DNA of 25,932 bases from Euryarchaeota archaeon RBG_13_57_23 (GCA_001800675.1 MGVW01000042.1:1-25932); one strand, 5' to 3'; shown: positions 1 through 8,279, counted from the first letter of the stretch. Numbers and translations are program-made. Notes: generated from the letters alone by a model not told the origin.

Positions 1-405
1 TCCTCCTGAGTTGTCCAGCCAAATAAACTGAAATGCTTGGCGAGATGAGTAGGGCCGACTCACTCCGGTAATCTACCCTAAGTTGCTCATTCCATTTATA
101 TCCTCGCCAACAAGGCTATTTCCAAGTTGCATATGTACAATTCCGAGTGCGCCTTTGTGGAAGACTTTCAATCAAATGGGGGAATAAGTTGAAAATTTCT
201 TAATTAGGATGGGGAATTTGCTAAAAATTCGAAATCAACAAAAACGATAATGAAAAGGGGTCGAAAGTGGGGTTTATATTGCGACGGTCATATATTTTTG
301 ATAACCGTCGCATTGTTTGAGGGGTCTCGTCACTTCCGGTGGAGCAAACGACAGACCCAGCATAGACGCCTGTACATCAGGCGACACAACTGGCCATCGG
401 CACAT
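1..405. other. Gene-free left flank downstream of the AOR gene
   Basis: I see no convincing gene here. On the minus strand, stop codons interrupt all three frames between about 60 and 235, so no gene enters from the left edge on that strand. A 70-codon plus-strand ORF (250-462) runs into the antisense of the AOR C-terminus, has no family resemblance and is probably chance. The stretch is AT-richer than the coding DNA around it, particularly at 180-300, and contains one good inverted repeat (listed separately). I found no tRNA-like or C/D-box-like structure. Confidence 0.6.
280..312. repeat. 9-bp inverted repeat with AT-rich loop
   Basis: TGCGACGGT (280-288) pairs perfectly with ACCGTCGCA (304-312) around a 15-nt AT-rich loop holding a TATATTTTT core. 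It lies 94 nt past the AOR stop codon. It could be a transcription-end or RNA-stability hairpin for the ferredoxin-AOR transcript, or an operator around a TATA-like core. No gene is seen immediately downstream on either strand that would need such a promoter. The repeat is seen directly; the role is inferred. Confidence 0.5.
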
Positions 406-2253
406 TCACTTCAGGTAGGGCAACTTATTCACTATGTCGCCCAATCCTGCCTCCTGGAGTGACTTCTTCGTCGGCCTGCCCTGATCGTCCCAGTTCCAGA
501 GCTTGTAGTACTCCGAGAGCATCTTCTCGAAGTCCGCTTTCGGGAGGTTCTTGCCCTTCGTCTTACCCTCGGGCAGCGGCTCTTTCTCCAGGCGCTCGGG
601 CATCGTGTCGTCCTTCCGCGAGAATCCCTCTCTCACGTTGAACGCGCGCGTGAGGTTCCAGATCTTCCTTCCGACCTGCCTCAGGTGCTCCTCGCTTGAG
701 CTCACTCCCGTCACAGCGGTGTAGTACTTCGCCATGTTCGGGAAGTTGACGCTGTAGAAGTCGCAGAAGATGAAGCTCCACTTCACGCTCGTCCTCGTCT
801 GGTCTTCGACGCACAATGCGGCTTTTCCCTCGGGGCTCCACGGGTCCCCGCTGCCGTACGCGTCGCCAGCAACTGGCCAAGCTCTGAGGTGACAGGCGCC
901 CCTGTCTGATGTCGCGTACGCGAGAGCCATTCCGATCGTCCCTCTCGGATCGTACGCAGGGTACTCCATGCCCTTGACCTCCATGACGAGCTTCTCCGCG
1001 CCCTTGCCGATCTTCTTCGCGGCCCTCTTGCCACCGTCTGCGAGGGTGTCGCCGATATGCTGTCTGTTGGCGATCATCGCAGGCATCTTCGCATAGGCCT
1101 CCTCGTTGCCGAACTTGAGGTCGAGCCCTCCTGTGTCCTTCTTCGTGAGTATTCCCTTCTCGTACAGGTCCATCGCCAATCCAACAACATTTCCCGCGGA
1201 TATGGAGTCCAGTCCAAGCCTGTCGCAGTCCTCGACGAACTTGACGATCGCCTCGATGTTCTTGATGCCGCAGTTCGAGCCGCACATGCCGAGCGTCTCG
1301 TACTCGGGTCCCTCCGTCCATGCGCCCTTGAACACGCCCTGCTTGACCTTGGCCGAGCTGCCGCATGCGATCGCGCAGTCAAAGCACGCTTTCTTGCGGA
1401 CCAGGACACGCGACTTCAACGCCTCCGAGTTGATGCCATCGACGCTGCCAAACATGCCCGAATGCCAGTCATTGGTCGGAAGTAATCCTGCATCGTGGCT
1501 CATCTGCACAAGGATCGGTGTTCCGTCGGTGATCATGCCCGAGTGGTCGGGATTCTCGATGACGTCCTTGATGATCATCTCCTTGGCCATCTTCGTAAAG
1601 CTGTCGATGTCCTTGACCTCGACGCCCAACGTTCCTCTCGCCGCGACAGCCTTTAGGTTCTTGGAGCCGAACAAAGCGCCAGTGCCTCCTCTGCCCGCGT
1701 TCCTAGTGAGGTCGCTCGTGACGCTGGATATGAGCCCCAGCTTCTCCCCCGCTTGGCCGATTGAGGCTACCCTCGCCCACTTCTCGCCCGTTTCCTTTCG
1801 GATGAGCTCCTCGGTCTTGAAAGTGTCCTTGCCCATGAGATTCTTCGCGTCCCTGATCTCGACCTTGCCATCCTTAATCCAGAGATACGACCACTTCTTG
1901 GCCTTCCCCTTGATGATGACGCCGTCCACGCCAGTGTACTTCAGCTCCGAGCCGAAGTACCCGCCCGCGTAGCTGTCCAGGAACGTCCCTGTGAGCGGAG
2001 ACTTGCTGACTATCACATATCGGCCGGTCAGCGGAGTCATCGTGCCGACCAATGGCCCTGTCCAAATCGAGAGTATGTTCTCCGGTGACATCGGGTCCGT
2101 TCCAGGCTTGAGTTCCTCGAACAGATATCGTGCCCCGAGGCCCTTTCCACCGATGTACTGCTTTGCCCACTCTTTGTTGAGCGGCTCGGTCGTAATCTTC
2201 TCGTTCGTCAAATCGACTCTGAGCACTTTACCTTGATATCCATCTCCAGCCAT
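406..2253 (-). CDS. aor: Aldehyde:ferredoxin oxidoreductase (tungsten-pterin)
   Basis: 615 aa, the usual length for the AOR family. These enzymes oxidise aldehydes to carboxylic acids with a tungsto-bis-pterin and one [4Fe-4S] cluster, passing electrons to ferredoxin in the cytoplasm. Visible are the N-terminal AFOR_N block (GGKGLGARYLFEE near residue 36, SKSPLTGTF near 84), the RNAGRGGTGALFGSKNLK stretch (about 185-200), cluster ligands CFDCAIAC (C290, C293, C297) with the fourth Cys at about C497, and the pterin motif DRLGLD (344-349). I chose ATG 2253 over an in-frame GTG at 2262 because GAGGTGAT lies just upstream at ideal spacing and the protein then begins MAGDGYQGKV. It starts 5 nt past the ferredoxin stop, so the two are co-transcribed. 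The substrate cannot be told from sequence; AOR, FOR, GAPOR and WOR types share these motifs. Confidence 0.95.
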   Translation of the reverse strand: MAGDGYQGKVLRVDLTNEKITTEPLNKEWAKQYIGGKGLGARYLFEELKPGTDPMSPENILSIWTGPLVGTMTPLTGRYVIVSKSPLTGTFLDSYAGGYFGSELKYTGVDGVIIKGKAKKWSYLWIKDGKVEIRDAKNLMGKDTFKTEELIRKETGEKWARVASIGQAGEKLGLISSVTSDLTRNAGRGGTGALFGSKNLKAVAARGTLGVEVKDIDSFTKMAKEMIIKDVIENPDHSGMITDGTPILVQMSHDAGLLPTNDWHSGMFGSVDGINSEALKSRVLVRKKACFDCAIACGSSAKVKQGVFKGAWTEGPEYETLGMCGSNCGIKNIEAIVKFVEDCDRLGLDSISAGNVVGLAMDLYEKGILTKKDTGGLDLKFGNEEAYAKMPAMIANRQHIGDTLADGGKRAAKKIGKGAEKLVMEVKGMEYPAYDPRGTIGMALAYATSDRGACHLRAWPVAGDAYGSGDPWSPEGKAALCVEDQTRTSVKWSFIFCDFYSVNFPNMAKYYTAVTGVSSSEEHLRQVGRKIWNLTRAFNVREGFSRKDDTMPERLEKEPLPEGKTKGKNLPKADFEKMLSEYYKLWNWDDQGRPTKKSLQEAGLGDIVNKLPYLK

Positions 2254-2258
2254 CAGAA

Positions 2259-2663
2259 TCACCTCTTCAGGACGCCCTTAGGGCACGTCTCGACACACTG
2301 AGGGGCCCCTCCGCAAAGATCGCACTTTATCGAGTAGCTTCCTGACGGGTCCAACCAGCATCCGTTGTAAGGGCACGCCTCCACGCACGCGCCGCACGCG
2401 GTGCACAGATCCTTGTCGACATAGTAGATGCCGAGGCCCTCGTTGAGCTTGATGGCCTCAACGGGGCACGATTCCACGCACGGGTGCTCGTCGCATTGCT
2501 TGCAGTAGTTCAGCTTGTACTCGCCCGGCTCGGGGAAGAGGTCCTGGACCTCGATCCTCGCCTCGCTCGGGTTGAACTTGCCGGTGTGTGTCGCAGAGCA
2601 CACAACGGCGCACAATTGACAGCCTGTGCACTTACTCAGGTCAGCCTTCAATCCTTCGCTCAT
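2259..2663 (-). CDS. Poly-[4Fe-4S] ferredoxin, AOR electron-transfer partner
   Basis: 134 aa with four cysteine quartets: C12/15/18/22, C54/57/62/66, C87/90/93/97 and C114/117/123/127. This is the pattern of HycB/DmsB-like four-cluster ferredoxin subunits. It probably carries electrons from the AOR encoded directly downstream to a soluble or membrane acceptor. The start is ATG 2663, preceded by GGGAGG at 8-nt spacing; an upstream in-frame ATG at 2690 lacks this and would add only a non-conserved MITIWEGDQ leader. No signal peptide or membrane segment is visible, so it is probably cytoplasmic. Being first in the operon, it likely shares a promoter with aor in the divergent region. A multi-cluster partner gene beside an AOR gene is a known arrangement, while the exact acceptor is unknown. 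Confidence 0.92.
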   Translation of the reverse strand: MSEGLKADLSKCTGCQLCAVVCSATHTGKFNPSEARIEVQDLFPEPGEYKLNYCKQCDEHPCVESCPVEAIKLNEGLGIYYVDKDLCTACGACVEACPYNGCWLDPSGSYSIKCDLCGGAPQCVETCPKGVLKR

Positions 2664-2800
2664 TTGGTCTCCCTCCCAAATCGTGATCATTCCTCGAATT
2701 GCATGTTGGCGCCGGGGTGGTTGAAATGGTCATCGAAAAAGCTCAGTCTGTACCCCTGTACCAAGCCCCCATGGGACAGTCAATGTGAACGCAGACTCCG

Positions 2801-2809
2801 TATATATCT
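2801..2809 (-). promoter_or_regulatory. Possible TATA box for the ferredoxin-AOR operon
   Basis: Read on minus, AGATATATA is a good archaeal box A. The expected transcription start is near 2776, giving a leader of roughly 110 nt before ATG 2663. It is the best TATA-like match in the divergent region (2664-2970), but the leader is long and the call rests on the motif alone. A small inverted repeat (CTGGCT 2829-2834, AGCCAG 2842-2847) sits just upstream and might be an operator. Confidence 0.35.
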
Positions 2810-2925
2810 CTTATCGGATTCAAGCATGCTGGCTGGTGTCAAGCCAGGTTGACGATTGGATACTCAGTCACGAAGGGCGATATGCTTTTCGAAGCCTATC
2901 ACCGTGACGTTTTTTCAACAAACAA

Positions 2926-2933
2926 TTTAAATA
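2926..2933 (+). promoter_or_regulatory. TATA box for the zinc-ribbon protein gene
   Basis: TTTAAATA lies in a very AT-rich tract about 40 nt before ATG 2971. The predicted start near 2955 gives a short leader containing only a weak GGATGAGAT-like SD. It is the divergent partner of the ferredoxin-AOR promoter. Confidence 0.55.
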
Positions 2934-2970
2934 TTATTATTACTATTTATTAATTGACGGATGAGATATT

Positions 2971-3324
2971 ATGAGCTCCGGGCTCGCGATCGCGCTCATC
3001 CTCGCGGTGATGCTAGCGATGCTGGTACTTGTCGGGATCTTCATATTGGTCGCGAGGAACAGGAGGAACAGGATTAACACTCCACCCACCGCCGTCGCTG
3101 GCCCTGGGTACAAGCATGACCTCAGCCGAGTGCAGTACTTCGGTCAGTCAGCTGCGAGATCTCCTGAGCAACATGAGGAACTCCAACTAACGAGTGTGAA
3201 GCACGAGGACCTGCGTAACAAGCCGCTCCCGAGGTGTCCGTTCTGCGAAACGGCCCTCGCTTTCGGAGACGTTAGATGTCCAAAGTGCGGCAAGGAGTTG
3301 CAGCAGTCACCGTTGAAAAGGTAA
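2971..3324 (+). CDS. Small membrane-anchored zinc-ribbon protein, unknown function
   Basis: 117 aa and not recognised as a named family. Residues 4-28 form one strong hydrophobic segment followed by RNRRNR, suggesting an N-terminal anchor with the bulk of the protein in the cytoplasm (positive-inside rule). A polar linker (about 35-85) leads to a C-terminal zinc ribbon, CPFC (C89, C92) and CPKC (C103, C106), and a basic tail. Archaeal genomes hold many such one-TM zinc-ribbon proteins, usually of unknown role. It stands alone between the divergent promoter region and trmI, which seems to have its own promoter. A start at ATG 2971 fits the TATA box upstream. Function is open: a membrane-tethered adaptor or nucleic-acid-binding protein is possible, but nothing in the sequence decides it. 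Confidence 0.75.
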   Translation: MSSGLAIALILAVMLAMLVLVGIFILVARNRRNRINTPPTAVAGPGYKHDLSRVQYFGQSAARSPEQHEELQLTSVKHEDLRNKPLPRCPFCETALAFGDVRCPKCGKELQQSPLKR

Positions 3325-3329
3325 TATAA
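3322..3329 (+). promoter_or_regulatory. TATA box for leaderless trmI transcript
   Basis: TAATATAA overlaps the stop codon of the preceding gene. Its centre lies about 25-27 nt before ATG 3350/3353, the spacing expected when transcription starts at the initiation codon. No SD is present before trmI, which fits a leaderless mRNA. Confidence 0.55.
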
Positions 3330-3349
3330 CAGACCCCGCTCATCCAGAA

Positions 3350-4120
3350 TTGATGATACCCGAAGGGACCCAGGTGATGCTGATCGATGCATCCGGGAAG
3401 AAACATCTCCTCAAAGCTCGGACGCAGATGATCGAAGTCGGCGGCTTGGGCGTCATCGACGGGAATTCGATCTGTGGCTCGAATTACGGCGATGCGCTCA
3501 AGGTCGGGGGCAAGGAGTTCCTAGTCTGCCGACCGTCTCTCAAGGATCTGCTAGGAGTCATCGAAAGGCGCGCGCAGATAGTGACCCCGAAAGACTCGTT
3601 CTCAATCCCGATGCACCTAGACATCGGTTGTGGCGACCGAGTGATAGAAGGAGGAGTAGGTTCGGGCGCGCTCACCCTCGTTCTGCTGCGGGCTGTGGGA
3701 ACGAGCGGAGTCGTGCACTCATACGAGGTAAGGAACGACTTCGCGGCCATTGCTGAGAAGAACGTATCCTTGTTGGAGAACGCAGGCTCTTGGAGGCTGC
3801 ATGTCGCGGACGTCTGCACAGCCGAACTCGAGAAAGATGCCGATGCCGGAGTCCTCGATATCCCAAATCCTTGGGACGCGCTCCCGAACCTTGTCAAGGC
3901 CATCAGGATCAGCGGGACTATCTGCTGCTACGTGCCGAACGCAAACCAACTGGAAACCACCGTGCGGAAAATGCGCGAGCTGGGTCTTGACGAGATTGTC
4001 GCGTTCGAAACACTCCAGCGCGAGATGATTGTCCACGAGGGGGGCGTAAGGCCGAGCTTCGACATGCTCGGGCACACGGGATATCTTGCTTTTGGACGGA
4101 AGATGCGCAATTCATCGTGA
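3350..4120 (+). CDS. trmI: tRNA (adenine-N1)-methyltransferase TrmI
   Basis: 256 aa, the normal size for archaeal TrmI (GCD14 family). This class I SAM methyltransferase makes m1A at position 58, and also 57 in some archaea, of the tRNA T-loop. An N-terminal beta-rich domain covers about residues 1-75. Then come the conserved QIVTPKDS stretch (76-83), SAM motif I VIEGGVGSG (98-106), the acidic motif II region (SYEVRND) and catalytic motif IV DIPNPWDA. Family members act as homotetramers. Two consecutive ATGs (3350, 3353) are possible starts; the TATA box at 3322-3329 and the lack of SD favour a leaderless start at one of them. purS follows after 54 nt with its own SD, so read-through into the purine genes is possible. 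Confidence 0.93.
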   Translation: MMIPEGTQVMLIDASGKKHLLKARTQMIEVGGLGVIDGNSICGSNYGDALKVGGKEFLVCRPSLKDLLGVIERRAQIVTPKDSFSIPMHLDIGCGDRVIEGGVGSGALTLVLLRAVGTSGVVHSYEVRNDFAAIAEKNVSLLENAGSWRLHVADVCTAELEKDADAGVLDIPNPWDALPNLVKAIRISGTICCYVPNANQLETTVRKMRELGLDEIVAFETLQREMIVHEGGVRPSFDMLGHTGYLAFGRKMRNSS

Positions 4121-4174
4121 CCCCTCAAAATCTAAGTATGCGCTTCTGCAATCTCCCACGCAGGTGACATCGGG

Positions 4175-4417
4175 ATGGTTATTGCAGAGGTCAGGGTCGA
4201 GCTGAAGAAGGGGGTGGCGGACCCTGAGGGCAAGAACACTTTGAAGGCGCTCGAGCTGTTGGGATTCGAGGGATTGAAGGATGTGAAGACCGTGAAGGTC
4301 TTCGACATTGTGATGGACGATAAGAGTCCGGGGGAGGCAGAGAAGAGAGTCGACGAGATGTGCAGGAGGCTTCTCGCGAACCCGGTCATCCACAACTACT
4401 CTATCAAGATGAAGTGA
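4175..4417 (+). CDS. purS: FGAM synthase small subunit PurS
   Basis: 80 aa, the standard PurS length. PurS is the non-catalytic component that bridges PurL and PurQ in phosphoribosylformylglycinamidine synthase (step 4 of purine synthesis), where it helps ammonia transfer. The sequence shows the PurS pattern: an N-terminal strand IAEVRVELKKGVADPEG, the GFEGLKDVKTVKVF segment and a C-terminal ANPVIHNYSI strand. AGGTGA lies 7 nt before ATG 4175. A weak TATA-like CTAAGTAT (about 4132-4139) would start transcription close to that SD. It is first of purS-purL-purQ; purL begins 9 nt past its stop. Confidence 0.95.
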   Translation: MVIAEVRVELKKGVADPEGKNTLKALELLGFEGLKDVKTVKVFDIVMDDKSPGEAEKRVDEMCRRLLANPVIHNYSIKMK

Positions 4418-4426
4418 GGGACCGGC

Positions 4427-6760
4427 ATGTCAACAGACAAGCTGTACACACGCCGTGAGGTCCCGTTCGAACTCGTGGAGATCAACCTGGAAGGCGCATC
4501 AGACTCCGAGCTTGTTGAGCTCAGCAGGGAGAGCGGCACGGCCCTCTCGCTTGAGGAGATCAAGCGCATCAGAGATTTCTTCCAGCAGAAGGGCAGACCT
4601 CCCACCGATGTCGAGTTTCAATCGCTCGGCCAGGCCTGGAGCGAACACTGTTGCTACAAGAGCTCCAAGATATACCTCAAACAGTACGTCTTCGGCATAA
4701 ACACGCGCCAGGTCATCGACCGGGGCGACGCCGGAGTCATGGAATTTGACAAGGACCACGCCTATGCCTTGAGAATCGAGAGCCACAATCACCCGAGCGC
4801 GGTGGAGCCATACGGTGGTGCCGCCACCGGTATCGGTGGGATAATCAGAGACGTCCTCTGCATGGGGGCGCAGCCAATCGCACTCGTTGATCCGTTGTTC
4901 TTCGGTCCGCTGGATTATCCGTTCGAGAAGCTCCCCGCGGGGATCAAGCACCCGAAGTATCTCTTTGGCGGGATCGTCGCTGGCATCAGGGACTACGGTA
5001 ACAGGGTCGGGATTCCAACGGTGTCGGGCGGCGTTTGGTTCGACGAGAGCTATGTCGGGAACTGCCTCGTGAACGTAGGGTGCGTCGGAATCTGTGAGAA
5101 GAAGAACCTCCGAAAGAACGCTGTCAGGGGACCGGGCGATGTCCTGGTCCTCGTAGGCGGCAGAACTGGCAGAGATGGAATCCACGGAGTCACTTTCGCC
5201 TCTGCAGTGCTTACGAAGGAGAGTGAGACGGAGTCCAGAGGAGCCGTCCAGCTCGGAGATCCGATCATGAAGGAACCAGTCATCCATGCCCTGCTCGAAG
5301 CGAACGAGAAGGGCTTGGTTAACGGAATGAAAGACCTCGGAGGAGGCGGCCTCTCCTGCGTAGTCGGCGAGATTGCCCTTGCTGGTGGTTGCGGAGCCGA
5401 GGTCGATCTGTCCAAAGTCCCGCTCAAGGAGGAGGGGCTGGCGCCGTGGGAGATCTGGGTTTCGGAGTCTCAGGAGCGGATGATGCTCTCAGTCTCTCCG
5501 AGGAATGTGGACGAGGTCCTGCACGTGTTCAGGCTGTGGGATGTGCCTGCCACGCCTGTAGGCAAGGTCATTCCCGAGAAGTCCGTCCGACTGTTCTTCC
5601 AGGGCGAGAAGGTATTCGACCTCGAACTCGAATTCCTGACCGCCGGTCCAGAATACTGTCGTCCATGCAGCGCCGAACGGATGGATTCCAGGAAGAAAGA
5701 GAAGGCACCTCACGCCAAAGCCAGGTACGACAAGGAACTCATCAAGCTGCTAAGTTCGGCCAACATATGCAACAAGGACTGGGTCATCAGGCAATACGAC
5801 CATGAGGTCCGCGGGAACACGGTGATCAAGCCCCTACAGGGTAAGCTCGGTCATTCGAGTCACGGTGATGCAGCGGTTCTCAAACCGGTCGAAGATTCCT
5901 TCAGGGGCCTCGCAATCACAACTGCATCGAACCCGTTCGCAGTAGGCATCGATCCGTACAAAGGAGGAAAGACCTGCGTCGACGAAATGTGCAGGAACCT
6001 CGCGTCCGTTGGTGCGAGGCCACATTCGTTCACCAATTGCCTGAATTTCGGCAACCCAGAGAAGCCGGATAGGCTCTGGCTTTTCAGGGAGGCCGTCAGG
6101 GGCATGGGTGAGGTCGCCAAGGCTCTGAACATCCCGACTCCTTCCGGCAACGTCAGCTTCTACAACGAGGCCCCGTCGGGGGCGGTGCTGCCAACGCCGA
6201 GCCTGTTGGGTTGCGGCATAGTCCGTGACATCAGGAAGTGCGTGACCTCCGACCTCAAGCGGGAAGGCAACACTATCGCTCTTGTTGGCGCGACAAGACC
6301 TGAGATGGGGGCATCGCAATACTACAGGATGACCAAGAGCTACTCAGGCAGGGTCCCGGATGTCGACATACTCGCCCTCAAGGCGGGCATGGAGGTCGTG
6401 ATAGGTGGCATCGAAAGAAGTGCGATAGTCTCTTGCCACGACATCTCGGACGGAGGCCTGGCAGTCGCGCTAGCGGAGATGTGCATAGGCGGGGACGTCG
6501 GCGCTGAGGTCGATCTCAGCAGAATGGAGAAGCTGAGGTCCGACGTCAGATTGTTCTCGGAGGCTAACAGCAGGTGGCTCGTTGAGCTGAAGAAAGGGAA
6601 GGAGAAACAGCTACCCAAGGACAGAAAGACAAAGGTCGTCCGGCTTGGAACAGTCGGCGGCGATTCGCTCAAGATGACAGCAGGCAAGATGCTCGTTAAC
6701 TCGGATGTCGACAAACTCGCGCGGAGCTTCAACTCGACACTATGGAGGTTGGTCGGATGA
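4427..6760 (+). CDS. purL: FGAM synthase large subunit PurL (small-form)
   Basis: 777 aa, somewhat longer than many small-form PurL proteins but complete. It catalyses ATP-dependent conversion of FGAR to FGAM using ammonia from PurQ. The family signature WSEHC is at 71-75, and the ATP/substrate loop with ESHNHPSAVEPYGGAATG at 118-135. The pseudo-two-fold duplication of the AIRS-like fold shows as the paired GAEVDLS motifs in the two halves. A GAGG-type SD precedes ATG 4427 by about 7 nt. Its TGA overlaps the purQ start as ATGA (6757-6760), pointing to translational coupling. No frameshift or missing motif was seen. Confidence 0.97.
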   Translation: MSTDKLYTRREVPFELVEINLEGASDSELVELSRESGTALSLEEIKRIRDFFQQKGRPPTDVEFQSLGQAWSEHCCYKSSKIYLKQYVFGINTRQVIDRGDAGVMEFDKDHAYALRIESHNHPSAVEPYGGAATGIGGIIRDVLCMGAQPIALVDPLFFGPLDYPFEKLPAGIKHPKYLFGGIVAGIRDYGNRVGIPTVSGGVWFDESYVGNCLVNVGCVGICEKKNLRKNAVRGPGDVLVLVGGRTGRDGIHGVTFASAVLTKESETESRGAVQLGDPIMKEPVIHALLEANEKGLVNGMKDLGGGGLSCVVGEIALAGGCGAEVDLSKVPLKEEGLAPWEIWVSESQERMMLSVSPRNVDEVLHVFRLWDVPATPVGKVIPEKSVRLFFQGEKVFDLELEFLTAGPEYCRPCSAERMDSRKKEKAPHAKARYDKELIKLLSSANICNKDWVIRQYDHEVRGNTVIKPLQGKLGHSSHGDAAVLKPVEDSFRGLAITTASNPFAVGIDPYKGGKTCVDEMCRNLASVGARPHSFTNCLNFGNPEKPDRLWLFREAVRGMGEVAKALNIPTPSGNVSFYNEAPSGAVLPTPSLLGCGIVRDIRKCVTSDLKREGNTIALVGATRPEMGASQYYRMTKSYSGRVPDVDILALKAGMEVVIGGIERSAIVSCHDISDGGLAVALAEMCIGGDVGAEVDLSRMEKLRSDVRLFSEANSRWLVELKKGKEKQLPKDRKTKVVRLGTVGGDSLKMTAGKMLVNSDVDKLARSFNSTLWRLVG

Positions 6761-7587
6761 AGGCCAGCCAGGTCAAGGTATGCGTCCTGAGGATCGAGGG
6801 AACGAACTGCGAGGAGGAGTCCTTCGCCGCGTTCAAGCGCTTGGGAACTAGACCTGAGAAGGTGCATCTCAAACAACTCACTGGGACGGACGTCGCACAC
6901 GAGGAGAAACGGAACCTGTCCGATTATCAGATCCTGGTACTGCCTGGCGGATTCTCCGCGGGCGACTATGTGCGTGCGGGCGCGATTTTTGCCGCGCGCA
7001 TGAAGAGCAAGCTCTCGAAGGACCTAGTCGGATTCGTCAAATCCGGAAAGCCCATCCTTGGGATCTGCAACGGATTCCAGATACTGGTCGAAACCGGCCT
7101 TCTGCCTGCGATGTCTGGTGTGATGTCGGAGGTACCCGAAGCAGTCCTGGGAACGAACGATTCCGGAAGGTTCGAGTGCAGGCCCACACTGCTACGAAAA
7201 GTCAACAAAGGAAGCTGCGCGTTCACCTCACGGATATCGCCTGACAAGATATCGCTGATACCTTCTGCCCATGCTGAGGGGAAGCTGATGTTCCCGCTGG
7301 AGAAGGCGAAGAAGATCGTCCGCGAACTCGAGGACAATGACCAGATAGTGTTCAAATACGTCGATCCCGAAGGAAACCTGGCAGGATATCCCTGGTGTCC
7401 GAACGGTTCGACCGACAACATCGCTGGGATATGCAACAGAGAGGGCAACGTCTTCGGCTTGATGCCTCATCCGGAGAGAGTGTTCTTCAGATTCACGCAT
7501 CCCGACTGGACGAGGTCACCCGACGGACCTGGCGATGGCAAAGCCGTTTTCGAGTCGGTTCTGGAATACGTAGCCAAGAAGCTGTGA
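6757..7587 (+). CDS. purQ: FGAM synthase glutaminase subunit PurQ
   Basis: 276 aa, a class I glutamine amidotransferase that supplies ammonia to PurL. The nucleophile is C104 in GICNGFQIL; the His and Glu of the triad are H238 and E240 in MPHPER; the oxyanion region LVLPGGFSAGDY is at 60-71. The protein is longer than the roughly 225 aa of many bacterial PurQ proteins, matching a longer form seen in archaea. The start is ATG 6757, overlapping the purL stop and preceded by GGAGGT (6745-6750) at good spacing. An in-frame ATG at 6742 lies upstream of that SD and is less likely. The gene ends 35 nt from the stop of the convergent riboflavin kinase gene, with no clear terminator hairpin between them. 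Confidence 0.96.
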   Translation: MKASQVKVCVLRIEGTNCEEESFAAFKRLGTRPEKVHLKQLTGTDVAHEEKRNLSDYQILVLPGGFSAGDYVRAGAIFAARMKSKLSKDLVGFVKSGKPILGICNGFQILVETGLLPAMSGVMSEVPEAVLGTNDSGRFECRPTLLRKVNKGSCAFTSRISPDKISLIPSAHAEGKLMFPLEKAKKIVRELEDNDQIVFKYVDPEGNLAGYPWCPNGSTDNIAGICNREGNVFGLMPHPERVFFRFTHPDWTRSPDGPGDGKAVFESVLEYVAKKL

Positions 7588-7622
7588 GAGTCCTGCTCAG
7601 GCATTAGAGCGCGACGTGCCTC

Positions 7623-8279
7623 TTACAGAGACACTATTAGTTCGACCTGGTCGCCGTCCTTCAATCCCAGTGAGCGTCTGAGATGGTACTTGCAGATCAC
7701 CTCTATGATGTCGGTGTGATGTGATCTCACAGGAAGTACTACCGCGCACTCCATGTTGTGTATGGTCGCCAGGAAGCACTTGACATCACCGAAAGTCCTG
7801 CCTTCCTTCTCGAACCCCTTGATCAATATTCCTTCGGATTTGCGCAGTATGTCGAGTTTAGGAAGCTCCGGATCCGCCAGCCTGAGGTTGAGCGTCCCCT
7901 CGAATGGTTTGAACCAGAGCTTCTTCTGGAATTGGTCTGCGTAAGCCTCCTGATTCACGTAGTACTGACCCTCACCGAGGCCAGATGTTACATTCCCGAT
8001 CAACACCAGGTGGTCCTTCATCTCGAAAATCCGCTGATAGTCCGAGTACTCTTTCCTCAGTAGGTCGAACCCTTTGTCGGTGAGCTTGATTCGCTGTCTC
8101 CTGGCGCCCAAGTCCCGTTCGATGAGGCCCTCTCCGAGCAGCTCCAGTATCTTCTTCGAGGCAGACTGCTGACTTATCTCGAGCACATTTCCAAGCTCTC
8201 GCGAAGATATCGCGATGTAGTCATGGACGCCGCCCATGAGAGCTATGTGCTTCAGAGTGGCAATCTGCTTCTCATGCAT
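7623..8279 (-). CDS. ribK: CTP-dependent riboflavin kinase with N-terminal winged helix (RbkR type)
   Basis: 218 aa in two parts. Residues 1-80 form a winged helix-turn-helix (SRELGNVLEISQQSASKKI as the HTH, LTDKGFDLL ending the wing). Residues about 88-218 are the DUF120 archaeal riboflavin kinase, which makes FMN from riboflavin using CTP. Visible kinase motifs are GLGEGQYYV (100-108) and GTLN (128-131). Two-domain proteins of this kind are known as RbkR, which combine the kinase with transcriptional control of riboflavin genes; the regulatory role here is inferred from that family. ATG 8279 has no SD and lies about 30 nt from a TATA box, so a leaderless or very short-leader mRNA is likely. 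It runs the same way as the PIN gene 52 nt upstream but appears to have its own promoter. Confidence 0.93.
   Translation of the reverse strand: MHEKQIATLKHIALMGGVHDYIAISSRELGNVLEISQQSASKKILELLGEGLIERDLGARRQRIKLTDKGFDLLRKEYSDYQRIFEMKDHLVLIGNVTSGLGEGQYYVNQEAYADQFQKKLWFKPFEGTLNLRLADPELPKLDILRKSEGILIKGFEKEGRTFGDVKCFLATIHNMECAVVLPVRSHHTDIIEVICKYHLRRSLGLKDGDQVELIVSL

Noticed and set aside
250..462. 70-codon plus-strand ORF at the left end
   Set aside because: It overlaps the AOR C-terminus in antisense, has no family resemblance, and spans the inverted repeat at 280-312.
1106..1972. Long plus-strand ORF of 288 codons antisense to the AOR gene
   Set aside because: It mirrors the AOR codons and has no family motif. 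High-GC coding DNA commonly gives long open antisense frames; the AOR reading has clear motifs and an SD.
4351..4373. Similar stretch in purS (4351) and purL (5979) encoding VDEMCR
   Set aside because: The match is short, the surrounding sequences are unrelated, and it lies within normal motifs of both proteins; probably coincidence.
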